Below, piece by piece: positions 35,200-45,066 of a stretch of DNA of 64,000 bases. Below the pieces are notes generated by a model, which was not told the DNA's origin, did not search any database, and saw only the letters and a program-made list of their open reading frames with translations. The stretch spans positions 1 through 64,000 of the forward strand of contig NZ_JAIMCG010000010.1 of the NCBI RefSeq assembly GCF_019795295.1. Direction: 5' to 3'. The number at the start of each line of letters is the position of its first letter. Position 1 is the first letter of the stretch. The translations under genes and the position numbers were made by a program. The DNA is from Cupriavidus sp. AU9028 (lineage in GTDB: Bacteria; Pseudomonadota; Gammaproteobacteria; Burkholderiales; Burkholderiaceae).

Positions 35200-35888
35200 C
35201 GTACCTGCTCCTGGGCGCCGCCCGCGCGATAGAGGAAGGGATTCAGCGTCGGGTCGTTGTACATCTTGAACTGCCGGTGTACGCGGTACAGGCAGGTCCC
35301 CGACAGCATGCCCGCCAGCAGCCGCCGCAGGCAGGAACCGAGATGGGCGTGCTGCTGGCGCAGGCTGTCGAGCTTCGCCCGGCAGCGCTGGATATGCTGG
35401 GGGTCGGCGTCGCGGCGCTCGCACTGCAGCGCCATATGATGGATCTTCAGCGTGCCGATGGACATGCGGTCGACGATCGAGCCCGCGGTTTCACTGTTGA
35501 CCCAGGCGTCCGCCTGCGGCGACACGCCGTGCTCGGCGGCCAGATCGAGAATCACGTCGTCCATCGCCTCGATGGCATCGTTGCGCAGCTGGTTGTAGCG
35601 GTCGATCGCCCGTTTGTTGGCGGCGATCTCGCTGTCGGGGACGTCCTTGCGGCGCGCCTTGTCCTCTTCGTTCCACAGCAGGGTGTTGTAACGGTGATTG
35701 TCCAGGGCATGCACCAGCAGCGGATGCAGGCTCGGCAGGCGGGGCAGCACGTCAGGCCATTGCGGCATGGCCATCGCGGCGGCGTGCAGCGCCTCGATCT
35801 CGGCGACCTCTCCCAACGGGTTGGTGGCGGTAGCCGGGCCTCGCTGGATGCGCGCGGCGGTATCGGGCAAGGGAGGAGACGCGGTCAT
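35196..35888 (-). CDS. DUF4254 domain-containing protein
   Basis: The 230-residue protein has the DUF4254 landmarks HNHRYNTLLWNEEDKARRK-like (LDNHRYNTLLWNEEDKA), NSETAGSIVDRMSIGTLKIHHM and a helical C-terminal half. DUF4254 proteins lie next to glycosyltransferases in many LPS or glycan loci, but no activity is known. It leads a three-gene operon with GT2 and GT9, and the stop/start overlap TTGA couples it to GT2. A GGAGGAAAA ribosome-binding site precedes the ATG. Confidence 0.8.
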   Translation of the reverse strand: MTASPPLPDTAARIQRGPATATNPLGEVAEIEALHAAAMAMPQWPDVLPRLPSLHPLLVHALDNHRYNTLLWNEEDKARRKDVPDSEIAANKRAIDRYNQLRNDAIEAMDDVILDLAAEHGVSPQADAWVNSETAGSIVDRMSIGTLKIHHMALQCERRDADPQHIQRCRAKLDSLRQQHAHLGSCLRRLLAGMLSGTCLYRVHRQFKMYNDPTLNPFLYRAGGAQEQVR

Positions 35889-36515
35889 GATGGTTTTCCT
35901 CCAGAGTGAGCGATCGGCGCATCGATCGATGCGCCGGCACCAGCAATCGCCATGCCGAGGCCGACGGACCATCGTACTGCTGCATCGCCGTCGGGCAACC
36001 CTCCCCGGCGCGGCGGGCCGAAAACAGCGCAAAGTGCAGCACAGCGGTAAGTTTTACCGCTCCTCGCGAGAAGACAACGCACCGTGCGATGCGGGCACCG
36101 TCAACTGGCCGGCTTGCGCATGCGATGTCAACCGCCGCGCAAGACGGCCAGCGGCGCAGCGCAGGGACGCGGCAGGGATGCCGCAAAGCGCGTCGCCACA
36201 AGGGCAGGAAGCACTTGCCAACCTGCGCGCAGCGACGGCACGCCACTTGCGGCCGGCCACGCGGTGCGCCTGTGGCATCGACATGGCACGACCCTTTCTT
36301 CATTCGCACTTGCCGCTTCTTAGGCTCTTTCGCTATTGTGGAAGCACGGCCACTTGTTCGAGCCTTGGTCCGGGGGAGTCCCGGGTTCCCGAGTGCCGCG
36401 AACCCGTTTCGGAAAAACTGTAAAAGTGTTCTTCCGATTACATACGGAACATGAAGCGTGCTCTATACTCAAATGCACGTCCGCGCACTTCTTTTACTGG
36501 TGACTGGAGACCGAT
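35889..36515. other. 627-base gene-free divergent region
   Basis: No coding frame with family similarity or a plausible start was found between the DUF4254 gene and the HTH gene. The middle is GC-rich without repeats. The right end turns AT-rich and contains an inverted repeat and a -10-like element, given separately. Confidence 0.55.
36432..36469 (+). promoter_or_regulatory. Inverted repeat and -10 element upstream of the HTH gene
   Basis: TTCCG (36432-36436), eight bases, CGGAA (36445-36449), followed by TATACT (36464-36469), a five-of-six -10 match. No good -35 lies at the right distance, so the repeat may mark an activator site or an operator for autoregulation by the HTH protein. Confidence 0.4.
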
Positions 36516-36914
36516 ATGAACAGTACAGCCGTGCCAAGAGGCGCTAGCGAACCGTTCCGGCAATTGCGCGCGCTGCGCCGCGCACGCAAGCTGAAGCAGG
36601 AGGACGTTGCCCGCAAGGCGGGAATTTCGCGGGAAGCCTATCTGCGTGCCGAATCGGGCCAGGCCGACCCTCGCATGTCGACCTTCCTCGCCGCGTGCGA
36701 GGCACTCGGTCTCGAAGTCGTGCTGGCACCGCAGCATCTGGCGCAGGACGTCAATGCGTTCATTGCCAGCCGCAACGGCGGCGTGACTGCCGCGTCGATG
36801 GCGGGACAGGGCGGTTCGGCCCCCTCGCAGTCCGTGCAAGGATCGACCGGTTCCAATGCGACACCGGCCGGCGGCATGGGGTCGATGCAAGGGGAGGGGC
36901 AGAAGCCCGCCTGA
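36516..36914 (+). CDS. Small XRE-family HTH protein with low-complexity tail
   Basis: The 132-residue protein has an HTH_3 domain in residues 14-72 (FRQLRALRRARKLKQEDVAR, GISREAYLRAESGQADPRMST). A Gly/Ser/Ala/Gln-rich tail follows from residue 90 (GGVTAASMAGQGGSAPSQSV). It has no enzymatic or toxin partner nearby. It could be an autoregulated repressor of the inverted repeat upstream. Confidence 0.82.
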   Translation: MNSTAVPRGASEPFRQLRALRRARKLKQEDVARKAGISREAYLRAESGQADPRMSTFLAACEALGLEVVLAPQHLAQDVNAFIASRNGGVTAASMAGQGGSAPSQSVQGSTGSNATPAGGMGSMQGEGQKPA

Positions 36915-36932
36915 CCCGCGCAGTGAAGGACA

Positions 36933-36959
36933 AGGGACGCCCTGGCAAGGGGGGTCCCT
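36933..36959 (+). terminator. Possible terminator hairpin after the HTH gene
   Basis: AGGGAC (36933-36938) pairs with GTCCCT (36954-36959), with an inner CCCT/AGGG stem. No T-run follows, so intrinsic termination would be weak. Confidence 0.35.
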
Positions 36960-37275
36960 GCCTTCGGTCCCGGTTTTACCTCGCCTCCGCTCCAGTGGCG
37001 CTGCGCCGCGGTGCTCTCGCGCCGCTGTGTCGGCTCGCGCGTGGCGCTGCGTGCCGTGCCCGGCGATGCGTTTCCCTCCACGGGACGCGTCTTTCGTTAT
37101 CCGGCCGACGGCGCCGTGCCGCGCGCCTGCCGTTTCCTGCCTTGACCCCGCACCCCCGGGGCCGTCTCCCCTCTTCCTGCTGAAAGTGGCATCGCTCGCG
37201 CCGACGCGACGCGATGGCGACCCTTCGTGTTCGAACGGGGCCGCCCCCGACCGGTTTGACACGTCCCGGGCTGAA

Positions 37276-37306
37276 GATTACGATACGGTAAATCGATTTC
37301 GTAATC
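37276..37306. promoter_or_regulatory. Inverted repeat with nested palindrome upstream of the MBL/hmgA operon
   Basis: GATTACG (37276-37282) and CGTAATC (37300-37306) are perfect inverted arms 17 bases apart, and a 10-base palindrome, AAATCGATTT, fills 37290-37299. The AT-rich site lies 44-74 bases upstream of the first gene of the homogentisate operon. It is a plausible operator for an unlinked IclR- or MarR-type regulator; none is adjacent. Confidence 0.45.
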
Positions 37307-37349
37307 CGTAATTCCGGACGACTTCGCGACATAACGAGAGGAGACCCCC

Positions 37350-38309
37350 ATGTCCAAAGCCTTCGCCTCCCAGGCCGACCTGCAAGAGAAGCAGGTCACC
37401 TTCACCAAGCTGTCCGAGAACGCCTACGCCTATACGGCCGAAGGGGATCCGAATTCCGGTGTGGTGATCGGCGACGACAGTGTGCTCATCGTCGACACCA
37501 CCGCGACGCCGGCAATGGCGCAGGACCTGATCGCCCGCATCCGCGCCATCACCGACAAGCCGATCAAGCACGTGGTGCTGTCGCACTACCACGCGGTGCG
37601 CGTGCTGGGCGCCTCGGCGTACTTCGCCGAGGGCGCGCAGAACATCATCGCCAGCCGCGGGACGTGGGAAATGATCGTGGAGCGGGGCGAGGCGGACATG
37701 AAGTCCGAGATCGAACGCTTCCCGCGCCTGTTCTCCGGCGTCGAAACCGTGCCTGGCCTGACCTGGCCGAACGTGGTGTTCGAGCGCGAACTGACGCTGT
37801 TCCTCGGCAAGCTGGAAGTGAAGATCCTGCACCTGGGGCCCGGCCATACCAAGGGCGACACGGTGGTGTGGATTCCCTCGCAGCGCATCCTGTTCTCCGG
37901 CGACCTGGTGGAATACGACGCGGCGTGCTATTGCGGCGACGCGCAGCTGGAGGAGTGGCCCGCGACGCTGGACGCGTTGCGCGATCTTGGCGCGGAGGCG
38001 CTGGTGCCCGGACGCGGCCCTGCGCTGACCACGCCGGAACAGGTCGAGAAGGGGCTGGCCTATACGCGCGACTTCGTCACCACGCTGCTGCAGCGGGGCC
38101 GGGAAGCGGTGGCGCAGAAGCTGGACCTGAAGGGCGCGATGGCGCATACGCGCGCCGCGATGGACGAGAAGTTCGGCCACGTCTTCATCTACGAACACTG
38201 CCTGCCATTCGACGTGGCGCGTGCCTACGATGAGGCGAGCGGCATCAAGCATCCGCGCATCTGGACCGCGGAGCGCGACAAGGAGATGTGGGCCGCCCTG
38301 CAGGACTGA
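37350..38309 (+). CDS. Metallo-beta-lactamase-fold protein with degenerate metal site
   Basis: The 319-residue protein has the alpha-beta-beta-alpha MBL fold. His79 and His81 are kept in LSHYHAVRVLG, but the usual HxHxDH continues with Val83 and Arg84 instead of Asp-His. His166 (GPGHTKGD) and Asp185 (LFSGDLV) are kept, while the usual PGHG is PGRG (Arg222). A one-metal hydrolase or a non-catalytic role is likely. It is the first gene of an operon with an FAD hydroxylase, hmgA and fahA. An AGAGGAGA ribosome-binding site supports the start. Confidence 0.88.
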   Translation: MSKAFASQADLQEKQVTFTKLSENAYAYTAEGDPNSGVVIGDDSVLIVDTTATPAMAQDLIARIRAITDKPIKHVVLSHYHAVRVLGASAYFAEGAQNIIASRGTWEMIVERGEADMKSEIERFPRLFSGVETVPGLTWPNVVFERELTLFLGKLEVKILHLGPGHTKGDTVVWIPSQRILFSGDLVEYDAACYCGDAQLEEWPATLDALRDLGAEALVPGRGPALTTPEQVEKGLAYTRDFVTTLLQRGREAVAQKLDLKGAMAHTRAAMDEKFGHVFIYEHCLPFDVARAYDEASGIKHPRIWTAERDKEMWAALQD

Positions 38310-38371
38310 GCGCGCAAGCCAACGACGATGCCGTGAGCCACGGAACAGTGGACGAGGTAGTGGAGACAGAC

Positions 38372-40396
38372 ATGACGGATCAGCAACGCAGCCCGGCGCC
38401 GCCGGACAGCCGCACCTTCGAATACCGGCGCTGTGCCGAGCAGCAGGGCGTGGGCAGCCCCGCGCCGCGGCCGGTGGTGGTGATCGGCGCCGGGCCGGTG
38501 GGTCTGGCCACCGCCATCGATCTGGCGCAGCAGGGCGTGCCCGTGGTGGTGCTGGACGACGACTGCACGCTGGCCACCGGCTCGCGCGCCATCTGCTTCG
38601 CCAAGCGGACGCTGGAGATCTTTGACCGGCTCGGCTGCGGCGAGCGGCTGATGGCGAAGGGCGTGCGCTGGAATGTCGGCCGGGTGTTCTTCGATCAGGA
38701 GCAGGTGTTCAGCTTCGACCTGCTGCCCGAGAGCGGCCATGGCCGGCCCGCCTTCATCAATCTGCAGCAGTACTACCTGGAAGGCTATCTGGTCGACCGC
38801 GCCGCGCAGCTCGACGGACTGGAGCTGCGCTGGAAGAACCAGGTCACGGCGGTGCGCCAGCACGACTCGCACGTCGAGTTGACGGTGCAGACGCCGGACG
38901 GCGACTACGGGCTGACCGCCCGCTACGTGGTGGTGGCGGACGGCGCGCGCAGTCCCGTGCGGCGCGCGATGGGGCTGGAGAGCCATGGGCGCACCTTTCG
39001 CGATCGCTTCCTGATCGCCGACGTGCGCATGGAAGCGGGCTTTCCCAGCGAGCGCTGGTTCTGGTTCGATCCGCCGTTCAACCGCAATCAATCGGTGCTG
39101 CTGCACCGGCAGCCTGACAATGTCTGGCGCATCGATTTCCAGCTGGGCTGGGATGCCGATCCCGAAGTGGAGCGCCAGCCGGAGCGCGTCTTGCCCCGCC
39201 TGCGCGCGCTGCTCGGTCCCGAGGCGCGTTTTACGCTCGAGTGGGTCAGCGTTTATACCTTCTCCTGCCAGCGGATGGAGCGCTTCCGCCATGGCCGCGT
39301 GCTGTTCGCGGGAGACGCCGCGCACCGCGTCTCGCCATTCGGCGCGCGCGGCGCCAACAGCGGCGTGCAGGACGCGGAGAACCTGGCGTGGAAGCTGAAG
39401 CTGGTGCTGTCGGGCGCGGCGCCCGATGCGTTGCTGGACAGCTATGCGAGCGAGCGCGAGGCGGCCGCCGACGAGAACATCCTGCATTCCTCCCGTTCGA
39501 CCGATTTCATTACACCGAAGAGCGCGGTCAGCCGCACCTTCCGGGATGCCGTGCTGCGGCTGGCGCGGGCACACCCGTTCGCCCGCCAGTTCGTCAATAG
39601 CGGCCGCCTGTCGACGCCGGCAGTGCTGACCGGCTCGCCGTTGAACACGCCAGACGAAGACCGTTTCGAAGGGGCAATGGTGCCGGGCAGCTGCTGCGCC
39701 GATGCACCGGTTCGCCGCCAGGATGACAGCGACGGCTGGTTGCTGCATGCGCTTGGCAACCGCTTCGTGGCGCTGGTCTTTGCCGGCGAAACGGGCCTGG
39801 CGCCCGAGGCGATCGCCGCGCTGGAAGCGCTGGCCGCCAATGCCGTGCCGGTTGCCACGCTGTGCGTGGTGCCGCCCGGCTTCGGTGCCGCCTTGCCGCG
39901 CGAGGCGACGGTCGTCATCGATGCCGAGGGGCTGGCCGCAAGCCGCTATGACGCCCGGCCCGGCAGCTGCTATCTGATCCGGCCGGACCAGCACGTTTGC
40001 GCCCGCTGGCGGCGGATCGATGCGGCGGCGATCGAGGCCGCGCTGGCGCGGGCGCTGGGCAGGGCAGGTTCTCAGGCCGCGCCGGGTGCCTCCACGTCCG
40101 TGGCCGCAGCGGCCGCGCCCGCCCCGGCGGTCCCGCCCAGCCTGGTCACGGCGCCCAACCTTCCCCGCCCCGACGACGTGTACGAGGCGCTGATCGACAT
40201 GCACCGCGACCTGACCGAGCGGCAGAGCCACGCTGCGAACGCGCAACTGATCCTGCTGCTTGCCAACCATATCGGCAACGACGAGGTGGTCAGGCAAGCG
40301 ATCGCCGCCGCGCGCGCCTGCGTGCCGGCAGCGGACCCACCGGTCGAGGCGGCAACCGGCAGCGCGCTACCGCACGCCGTACCGTTGCCCGCGTGA
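38372..40396 (+). CDS. FAD-dependent aromatic hydroxylase (MhpA-like) fused to DUF2783
   Basis: The 674-residue protein has a Rossmann GxGxxG ([18 protein letters not shown]), the DG motif of class A flavin monooxygenases ([17 protein letters not shown]) and the second FAD motif ([22 protein letters not shown]). These are followed by the thioredoxin-like C-terminal domain of the PHBH/MhpA group. After a Pro/Ala linker (about residues 570-595), residues 595-645 match DUF2783 ([38 protein letters not shown]). In related operons DUF2783 is a separate small gene. Upstream of hmgA, a 3-hydroxyphenylacetate 6-hydroxylase-like step to homogentisate is inferred, but the substrate is unproven. Confidence 0.85.
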   Translation: MTDQQRSPAPPDSRTFEYRRCAEQQGVGSPAPRPVVVIGAGPVGLATAIDLAQQGVPVVVLDDDCTLATGSRAICFAKRTLEIFDRLGCGERLMAKGVRWNVGRVFFDQEQVFSFDLLPESGHGRPAFINLQQYYLEGYLVDRAAQLDGLELRWKNQVTAVRQHDSHVELTVQTPDGDYGLTARYVVVADGARSPVRRAMGLESHGRTFRDRFLIADVRMEAGFPSERWFWFDPPFNRNQSVLLHRQPDNVWRIDFQLGWDADPEVERQPERVLPRLRALLGPEARFTLEWVSVYTFSCQRMERFRHGRVLFAGDAAHRVSPFGARGANSGVQDAENLAWKLKLVLSGAAPDALLDSYASEREAAADENILHSSRSTDFITPKSAVSRTFRDAVLRLARAHPFARQFVNSGRLSTPAVLTGSPLNTPDEDRFEGAMVPGSCCADAPVRRQDDSDGWLLHALGNRFVALVFAGETGLAPEAIAALEALAANAVPVATLCVVPPGFGAALPREATVVIDAEGLAASRYDARPGSCYLIRPDQHVCARWRRIDAAAIEAALARALGRAGSQAAPGASTSVAAAAAPAPAVPPSLVTAPNLPRPDDVYEALIDMHRDLTERQSHAANAQLILLLANHIGNDEVVRQAIAAARACVPAADPPVEAATGSALPHAVPLPA

Positions 40397-40466
40397 CCGT
40401 GCCGCTGCTGCCCCGCCTACCCCGGCTACCCCTTTCGATTCTTGCTCCCTTGCCAGGACCATCACG

Positions 40467-41795
40467 ATGAATGCCAGCCTACCCCTCCAGTCCGTCGCGC
40501 AGACCCTGCGCTACCAATCGGGCTTTGCCAATGAATTCGCGACCGAGGCGCTGCCCGGCGCGCTGCCGGTGGGACAGAACTCGCCGCAACGCGCACCGTA
40601 TGGCCTCTATGCGGAGCAGCTGTCCGGCACCGCGTTCACGGCGCCTCGCGCCCACAACCGCCGCTCCTGGCTCTATCGGATCCGCCCGGCGTCGATGCAC
40701 GGCAAGTTCGAGCCGATTACCGGGCACCGCTTCGTCAGCCGCTTCGACGAGGTGCCGGCCTCGCCCAACCAGATGCGCTGGAGCCCGATGCCGATTCCCG
40801 ATGCGCCGACCGACTTCATCGACGGCATCGTGACGATGGCCGGCAACGGCGGCCCGGCGGCAATGACGGGCTGCGGCATCCATCTGTACCTGGCCAACCG
40901 GTCGATGGAGCGCCGCTTCTTCTACAACGCCGACGGTGAAATGCTGATCGTGCCGCAACAGGGACGGCTGCACATCGACACGGAATTTGGCCGGCTGGAA
41001 GTGGAGCCGCAGGAGATCGTGGTGATGCCGCGCGGCGTGCGCTTCCGTGTCGCGCTGCCCGACGGCACCGCGCGGGGCTACATCTGCGAGAACTACGGCG
41101 CGCTGCTCAAGCTGCCCGACCTGGGCGTGATCGGCTCCAATGGGCTGGCCAACCCCCGCGACTTCCAGACGCCGGTGGCATGGTACGAGGACGAGGAGGG
41201 CGACTTCGAGCTGGTGGCCAAGTTCCAGGGCGGATTGTGGCGAGCCCACATCGACCATTCGCCGCTGGATGTGGTGGCCTGGCATGGCAACTATGCGCCC
41301 TACAAGTACGACCTGCGCCGCTTCAACACGATCGGCTCCATCAGCTTCGACCATCCCGACCCATCGATCTTCCTGGTGCTGCACAGCCCGTCGGATACGG
41401 AGGGCGTCGACAACATCGACTTCGTGATCTTCGGCCCGCGCTGGCTGGCAATGGAGCACTCGTTCCGTCCGCCCTGGTTCCACCGCAATATCGCCAGCGA
41501 GTTCATGGGGCTGATCGAAGGCGTCTACGACGCCAAGGCCGAAGGCTTCGCCCCCGGCGGTGCCAGCCTGCATAACTGCATGAGCGGTCACGGGCCGGAT
41601 GCGGGGACGTTCGAGCGCGCGTCGGCGGCCGACACCAGCCAGCCGCATCGCATCGCGGACACCATGGCCTTCATGTTCGAAACCCCGACCGTGATTCATC
41701 CCACCCGGTACGCGGTCGAATCGCCCGCCTTGCAGGCCGACTACCAGCACTGCTGGCAGGGGCTGCGCAAGCATTTCAATCCCAACCAGCGTTAA
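40467..41795 (+). CDS. hmgA: Homogentisate 1,2-dioxygenase
   Basis: The 442-residue protein is full length and has all three iron ligands: His339 and Glu345 in [18 protein letters not shown], and His375 in [10 protein letters not shown], matching His335, Glu341 and His371 of the human enzyme. It opens homogentisate to maleylacetoacetate in tyrosine and phenylacetate catabolism. It is cotranscribed with the flavin hydroxylase (70-base gap) and fahA (11-base gap). A maleylacetoacetate isomerase gene is absent from the window. Confidence 0.96.
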   Translation: MNASLPLQSVAQTLRYQSGFANEFATEALPGALPVGQNSPQRAPYGLYAEQLSGTAFTAPRAHNRRSWLYRIRPASMHGKFEPITGHRFVSRFDEVPASPNQMRWSPMPIPDAPTDFIDGIVTMAGNGGPAAMTGCGIHLYLANRSMERRFFYNADGEMLIVPQQGRLHIDTEFGRLEVEPQEIVVMPRGVRFRVALPDGTARGYICENYGALLKLPDLGVIGSNGLANPRDFQTPVAWYEDEEGDFELVAKFQGGLWRAHIDHSPLDVVAWHGNYAPYKYDLRRFNTIGSISFDHPDPSIFLVLHSPSDTEGVDNIDFVIFGPRWLAMEHSFRPPWFHRNIASEFMGLIEGVYDAKAEGFAPGGASLHNCMSGHGPDAGTFERASAADTSQPHRIADTMAFMFETPTVIHPTRYAVESPALQADYQHCWQGLRKHFNPNQR

Positions 41796-41806
41796 GGTCC
41801 GCCCCC

Positions 41807-43099
41807 ATGCAAGACAGTTCCATGCAATCCGCTCCCGCCCAAAGCTGGATCGAGTCGGCCAATCGGGCCGATTGCGATTTTCCGCTGCAGAACCTGCCCT
41901 ACGGCATCTTCAGTACCGCGGCGGGGCAGGGCCCCCGGGTGGGCGTGGCGATCGGCGACCGGATCGTCGACCTGTCGGTGCTGGACCAGGCCGGCCTGCT
42001 GCCGGCCGAGGCGGCCGGTACCTTTGCTTCCGCTTCGCTGAACGCCTTCATCGGGCGGGGCCGGCCGGTATGGCAGCAGACGCGCCGCCGGCTGACGGCG
42101 CTGCTCTCGGGCGAGGATGGCAGGCTGCGCGACGATGCCGCGCTGCGCGAGCGCGCCCTGGTGCCGATGAGCGCTGCCACGTTGCATCTGCCGGTGCAGA
42201 TCGGCGGCTATACCGACTTCTACTCGTCGCGCGAACATGCGACCAACGTCGGCCGCATGTTCCGCGACCCTGACAACGCGCTGCTGCCCAACTGGCTGGA
42301 GATTCCGATCGGCTACAACGGCCGCGCCAGCTCCGTGGTGGTCAGCGGTACGCCGGTGCGCCGGCCCAATGGCCAGATCAAGCTGCCCGACCAGCCGCGC
42401 CCGCTCTACGGTGCCTGCCGCAAGCTCGACTACGAGCTGGAAATGGGCTTCATCGTCGGCAAGGAATCGACGCTGGGCGAGCCGGTGCCGATCGACGCGG
42501 CCGATGATTACCTGTTCGGCATGGTGGTGCTCAACGACTGGAGCGCGCGCGACATCCAGCAGTGGGAGTACGTACCGCTGGGCCCGTTCAACTCGAAGTC
42601 CTTCGCCACGTCGATCTCGCCCTGGGTGGTGACGATGGACGCGCTGGAGCCGTTCCGCCGCGACAATCCCGAGCAATCGCCGCAGCCGCTGCCGTACCTG
42701 CGGCAGTCGCGCCCGAACGCCTACGATATCCAGCTGGAGGTCGGCCTGCGCCCGTCGGGGGCGCAGGCGGCCAGGCGGATCAGCCGCACCAGTTTCCGCT
42801 CGATGTACTGGACCATGGCGCAGCAGCTTGCGCACCATACCGTATCGGGTTGCAATGTGCGGGTGGGCGACCTGATGGCGTCGGGCACCATCAGCGGCAC
42901 CGAGGCTGACTCGTATGGCAGTCTGCTGGAGCTGACGCGCAACGGCGCGGCGCCGCTGGACGTCGGCGACGGGATGCGGCGCGCCTTCCTGGAGGACGGC
43001 GACGAGGTCGTGATGCGCGGCTGGTGCGAGGGTGCGGGCTACCGGATCGGCTTCGGCGAGGTCAGCGGCCGCATCCTGCCCGCTGCCGCCATCGAGTAG
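41807..43099 (+). CDS. fahA: Fumarylacetoacetase
   Basis: The 430-residue protein has the FAH fold with the metal and catalytic segments DFYSSREHATNVG, LDYELEMGFIVG and LNDWSARDIQQWEYVPLGPF. It hydrolyses fumarylacetoacetate to fumarate and acetoacetate, the last step of the homogentisate pathway. It follows hmgA by 11 bases. An alternative start at 41822 (MQSAPAQ) is possible. Its 3' end is three bases from the convergent methyltransferase. Confidence 0.95.
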   Translation: MQDSSMQSAPAQSWIESANRADCDFPLQNLPYGIFSTAAGQGPRVGVAIGDRIVDLSVLDQAGLLPAEAAGTFASASLNAFIGRGRPVWQQTRRRLTALLSGEDGRLRDDAALRERALVPMSAATLHLPVQIGGYTDFYSSREHATNVGRMFRDPDNALLPNWLEIPIGYNGRASSVVVSGTPVRRPNGQIKLPDQPRPLYGACRKLDYELEMGFIVGKESTLGEPVPIDAADDYLFGMVVLNDWSARDIQQWEYVPLGPFNSKSFATSISPWVVTMDALEPFRRDNPEQSPQPLPYLRQSRPNAYDIQLEVGLRPSGAQAARRISRTSFRSMYWTMAQQLAHHTVSGCNVRVGDLMASGTISGTEADSYGSLLELTRNGAAPLDVGDGMRRAFLEDGDEVVMRGWCEGAGYRIGFGEVSGRILPAAAIE

Positions 43100-43102
43100 C
43101 GG

Positions 43103-43942
43103 TCAGCGCGTCCCGACCATCAGCACGTTGGCGCCGTGCGCATCGCGCGGCAGCGGCACCTCGCGCATGGTCAGGCCCACTTCGCGCAGCAGCTGTCGCC
43201 ACTGCTGCGCGGGCCGGCAGTACAGCGGCGTGGTGCGGCCGGCGCGGACCAGATTGACGATGCGGTCCACGGTCCGGCTGTAACGGGCACGCCAGCCGGC
43301 GCTCGCATCGCCAATGCGCAGCAGCACGGTGCCGCCGGGTGCGAGGCAGCGCAGTGCGTCGCGCAGCAGCGCCTCCTGCGCGGGATAGTCAAGGTAATGC
43401 AGCATGTCGAGGATCACCACCAGGTCCCACTTGCCGGTCTGCCGCTGCTCGACCATCTGCCGTAGCACGACGCAGGCGTCGGCCTGGCGGATCTCCACTG
43501 GCCAGGGCGTCAGTCCGTCCAGCGCCTGCTGTGCGCGGGCGGCATCGGCCGGCGTCCATTCGATGCCCAGATAGGACACGGGCGAGGGCGGCGGGGGCCA
43601 TCCCTGCGGCCAGGCCTGCGGATGGCAACGCTGTGCGGCGAAAAGCCATGCGGCAAGCAGGCCCTGCCCGCAGCCGATGTCGAGGATGCGCGGGCGCGGC
43701 GGCAGCAGGCCCTTGGCGAGCGCGATCGCAAACACCGGATCCATGCGCAGCTTGAACTGGCTGAAATGCCGCGCCAGCGTGTCGGACGCCTGGTAGGGCG
43801 CGCAGGCCCGCGCCAACAGCGTCTCGCCATCGGGGACCGGCCAGCCGACCGCGGAATCGGACGATTGCAGCACGGCGGGGCCGTCCCGGGCTGCGGCACC
43901 ATTTGCCTCGGAGCGTGCGGCGTCTTCCGGCAGTTCCCTCAT
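43103..43942 (-). CDS. Class I SAM-dependent methyltransferase
   Basis: The 279-residue protein has motif I ILDIGCGQGLLAAWL, motif II near IRQADACVVL and a late WDLVVILDMLHYLDYP segment. It overlaps the polysaccharide deacetylase gene (ATGA at 43939-43942) and is translated after it. A glycan, lipid or small-molecule acceptor is possible; the pair with a deacetylase suggests envelope glycan modification. Confidence 0.82.
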   Translation of the reverse strand: MRELPEDAARSEANGAAARDGPAVLQSSDSAVGWPVPDGETLLARACAPYQASDTLARHFSQFKLRMDPVFAIALAKGLLPPRPRILDIGCGQGLLAAWLFAAQRCHPQAWPQGWPPPPSPVSYLGIEWTPADAARAQQALDGLTPWPVEIRQADACVVLRQMVEQRQTGKWDLVVILDMLHYLDYPAQEALLRDALRCLAPGGTVLLRIGDASAGWRARYSRTVDRIVNLVRAGRTTPLYCRPAQQWRQLLREVGLTMREVPLPRDAHGANVLMVGTR

Positions 43943-44787
43943 GCCGGCACCGCTTCTTGCAGGGTCACGTGCCGCAGCCCCGCCGCTTCGATGGCCTGCA
44001 GCACCCGGGGCAGCACGGTCAGGATCATCGGCTTGCCTTCGCGATCGCTGCCGGGGTTGCCGTCGTGCATCAGCAGGATGTCGCGTGCCGCCAGTCCCCG
44101 CAGCAGGCGGCGTGCGACGCCGTCGGGATCGGCATTGCGCCAGGTATCGAAACCGCGCCGCGTCCAGCTGGCCAGCCGCAGTCCCTGGCGGCACAGCGCG
44201 GGCTCCAGCAGCGGATTGCGCAGCCCGGCCGGGGCGCGGAAAAAGCGTGGCGTCCGTCCGGCCAGGTCGGTCAGCACGCGCTGCGCATCGGCGATCTCGC
44301 GCGCGATCCGGGCCGGGCCGAAGGTGGAGAAGTGCAGCCAGTGATGCTCGGTGTGGTTTTCGATCGCATGACCGCGCGCCACGATCTGACGCAGCAAGGC
44401 AGGATGCCGGCGCGCCGTCTCGCCAACACAGAAGAAGGTCGCGCGCGCGCCATAGGCGTCGAGCAGATCCAGTACGGCCGGGGTGACGGCGGGATTCGGT
44501 CCGTCGTCGAATGTCAGCGCAATCACGTTGCCCGCCGAAGCCGGCAGGCGCCGCAGGTTCGGGCCGAGCAGCGTGCTGCGCGGCCACAGGCCCGCCCCTG
44601 CCAGCACCACGTCGGTGGCGGCGACGGAGCCCAGCGCCCAGGGCAGCAACGCGGGCGAGGCGACGCAGGCGCCAAGCGCGCCGACATGGACCGCCGCTGC
44701 AGCGCCCAGCCATGGAGAGGGCCGCCATGGCCGCGTCGGCGGCGTCGGGGTCAGTCCGGAGGGAAGAGGTTCGGGCATGCGGGTCAT
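43939..44787 (-). CDS. Polysaccharide deacetylase (NodB domain) with N-terminal membrane anchor
   Basis: The 282-residue protein has one or two hydrophobic segments in residues 28-68. The NodB domain follows with TFDDGP (Asp94-Asp95), the metal His pair His145 and His149 (ENHTEHH) and a late LLMHDGN. It removes N-acetyl groups from a surface or envelope polysaccharide or lipid-linked sugar. It leads an operon with a methyltransferase and is divergent from a family 2 glycosyltransferase across 279 bases. Confidence 0.85.
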   Translation of the reverse strand: MTRMPEPLPSGLTPTPPTRPWRPSPWLGAAAAVHVGALGACVASPALLPWALGSVAATDVVLAGAGLWPRSTLLGPNLRRLPASAGNVIALTFDDGPNPAVTPAVLDLLDAYGARATFFCVGETARRHPALLRQIVARGHAIENHTEHHWLHFSTFGPARIAREIADAQRVLTDLAGRTPRFFRAPAGLRNPLLEPALCRQGLRLASWTRRGFDTWRNADPDGVARRLLRGLAARDILLMHDGNPGSDREGKPMILTVLPRVLQAIEAAGLRHVTLQEAVPA

Positions 44788-45066
44788 GCTCTGGTCTCCT
44801 GGGGCATCGGCCCCTCAGCTACCAATGATGGCGAGGATCGCGCCGGCGTCAAGGTCTTGTTGGCATTTCGCTGGAAGCACGCGGCGCGCTTCGTTTCTAT
44901 CGGATCGGTGCAAGCACCGGCATCAATTTGCCGCAGGTGAACTATTCTGCAATCAGGCGGGTCTGCCAGCATAACGATGTCTTTCGGCGTCCGGGGTAGC
45001 AGTGGCGAGCCGCGCCCCCGCCATGGACGCCGGTGTCCCCAATCCAACGCTTTGGAGTCCGGCCGC

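Larger units (their letters stand above)
36915..37349. other. 435-base gene-free region before the homogentisate operon
   Basis: No gene is supported. The left end holds a hairpin after the HTH gene; the middle is featureless GC-rich DNA; the right end holds the inverted repeat and leader of the metallo-beta-lactamase-fold gene. Confidence 0.55.

Noticed and set aside
35906-36454. 182-codon frame in the gap between the DUF4254 and HTH genes
   Set aside because: It begins inside the DUF4254 promoter region, has no similarity and atypical composition, and lacks a ribosome-binding site.
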